Below, piece after piece: positions 31,327 through 31,484 of a stretch of DNA of 31,484 nucleotides. The stretch comes from SZUA-35 sp037969565 (GTDB lineage: Bacteria > Actinomycetota > Acidimicrobiia > Acidimicrobiales > SZUA-35): contig JBBKXQ010000001.1 of the NCBI GenBank assembly GCA_037969565.1, positions 1 to 31,484 of the forward strand, written 5' to 3'. The stretch's first letter is position 1. The number at the start of each line of letters is the position of its first letter. Under the pieces are notes generated by a model. The model was not told the DNA's origin and did not search any database. It saw only the letters and a list, made by a program, of their open reading frames with translations. The position numbers and the translations under genes were made by a program.

Positions 31327-31410
31327 GTCGGAGTGGCGGAATTGGCAGACGCGCTAGCTTGAGGGGCTAGTGTCCGAAAGGACGTGGGGGTTCAAGTCCC
31401 CCCTCCGACA
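31327..31410 (+). tRNA. tRNA-Leu (anticodon GAG)
   Basis: 84 nt. The acceptor stem GTCGGAG pairs with CTCCGAC, with A as the discriminator base. The anticodon stem CTAGC/GCTAG holds the loop TTGAGGG, giving anticodon GAG (reads CUC/CUU Leu). A long variable arm (TGTCC-GAAA-GGACG) is typical of class II tRNAs. The T arm is GGGGG-TTCAAGT-CCCCC. The 3' CCA is not encoded. Confidence 0.97.
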
Positions 31411-31420
31411 CGTTTCGCAT

Positions 31421-31462
31421 AAGCCCTGGTCAGAGCGTTTTCTACGCTGCGGCCGGGGCTTT
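31421..31462 (+). terminator. Terminator after tRNA-Leu
   Basis: AAGCCCTGGTC pairs with GGCCGGGGCTT (11 bp with two G-U pairs), with an inner stem AGCGT-TTTCT-ACGCT. TTGTTGTG follows. The remaining 22 bases of the window hold nothing recognisable. Confidence 0.7.
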
Positions 31463-31484
31463 GTTGTGTCGGAGCCGATGACGC

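Noticed and set aside
1..31484. CRISPR arrays, insertion sequences, integrase/attachment sites
   Set aside because: No spaced direct repeats, transposase motifs or terminal inverted repeats were seen. The only repeats are the short tandem duplications listed.

Overview
The window is about 31.5 kb of high-GC DNA that reads as an actinobacterial chromosome, most likely class Acidimicrobiia (inference). Pointers are the block uvrC-rapZ-yvcK-gap-pgk-tpiA-secG, which is typical of Gram-positive bacteria and actinobacteria, the RapZ P-loop GLSGAGRS, lipoproteins with long Thr/Asp/Glu linkers, many GTG starts, and several genes whose -10 box lies only 6-7 nt before the start codon, as in leaderless transcripts.

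Layout. (1) 1-272: the end of a Flp-type pilin gene and a strong terminator. (2) 273-7053: the excision-repair genes uvrB and uvrA, separated by an unrecognised multi-pass membrane protein; uvrA has a clear LexA (SOS) box. (3) 7133-13905: a surface-polysaccharide cluster with an unknown membrane protein, a Wzx-like flippase, a methyltransferase and a family-2 glycosyltransferase (both on the minus strand), an alkaline-phosphatase-fold protein and a polyprenyl-phosphate sugar phosphotransferase. (4) 14019-15797, minus strand: a zinc-ribbon membrane protein with a degenerate trypsin-like domain. (5) 15922-23493: uvrC, a methyltransferase, rapZ, yvcK, gap, pgk and tpiA, tightly packed. The whiA gene usually found between yvcK and gap is absent. 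(6) 23659-29419: an oligopeptide-type ABC transporter (binding protein, two permeases, two ATPases). (7) 29507-31484: secG, a second family-5 binding lipoprotein, tRNA-Leu(GAG) and a terminator.

Two observations stand out. First, the transporter's binding lipoprotein appears to be a natural circular permutation: the segment that normally forms its N-terminal lobe is at the C-terminus, in one intact frame. Second, seven promoters carry T(A/C)A-N15/16-GCCGAT(A/G/T)G, which resembles the sigma-28 (FliA/SigD/WhiG) consensus TAAA-N15-GCCGATAA. In five of them the start codon begins exactly 6 nt after the box. All seven lie before envelope or surface genes (polysaccharide genes, membrane proteins, a binding lipoprotein). 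None lies before the repair or glycolysis genes. This suggests an alternative-sigma regulon for the cell surface, read largely from leaderless mRNAs.

No stretch over 300 bases lacks a gene. No insertion sequence, CRISPR array or phage gene was seen.
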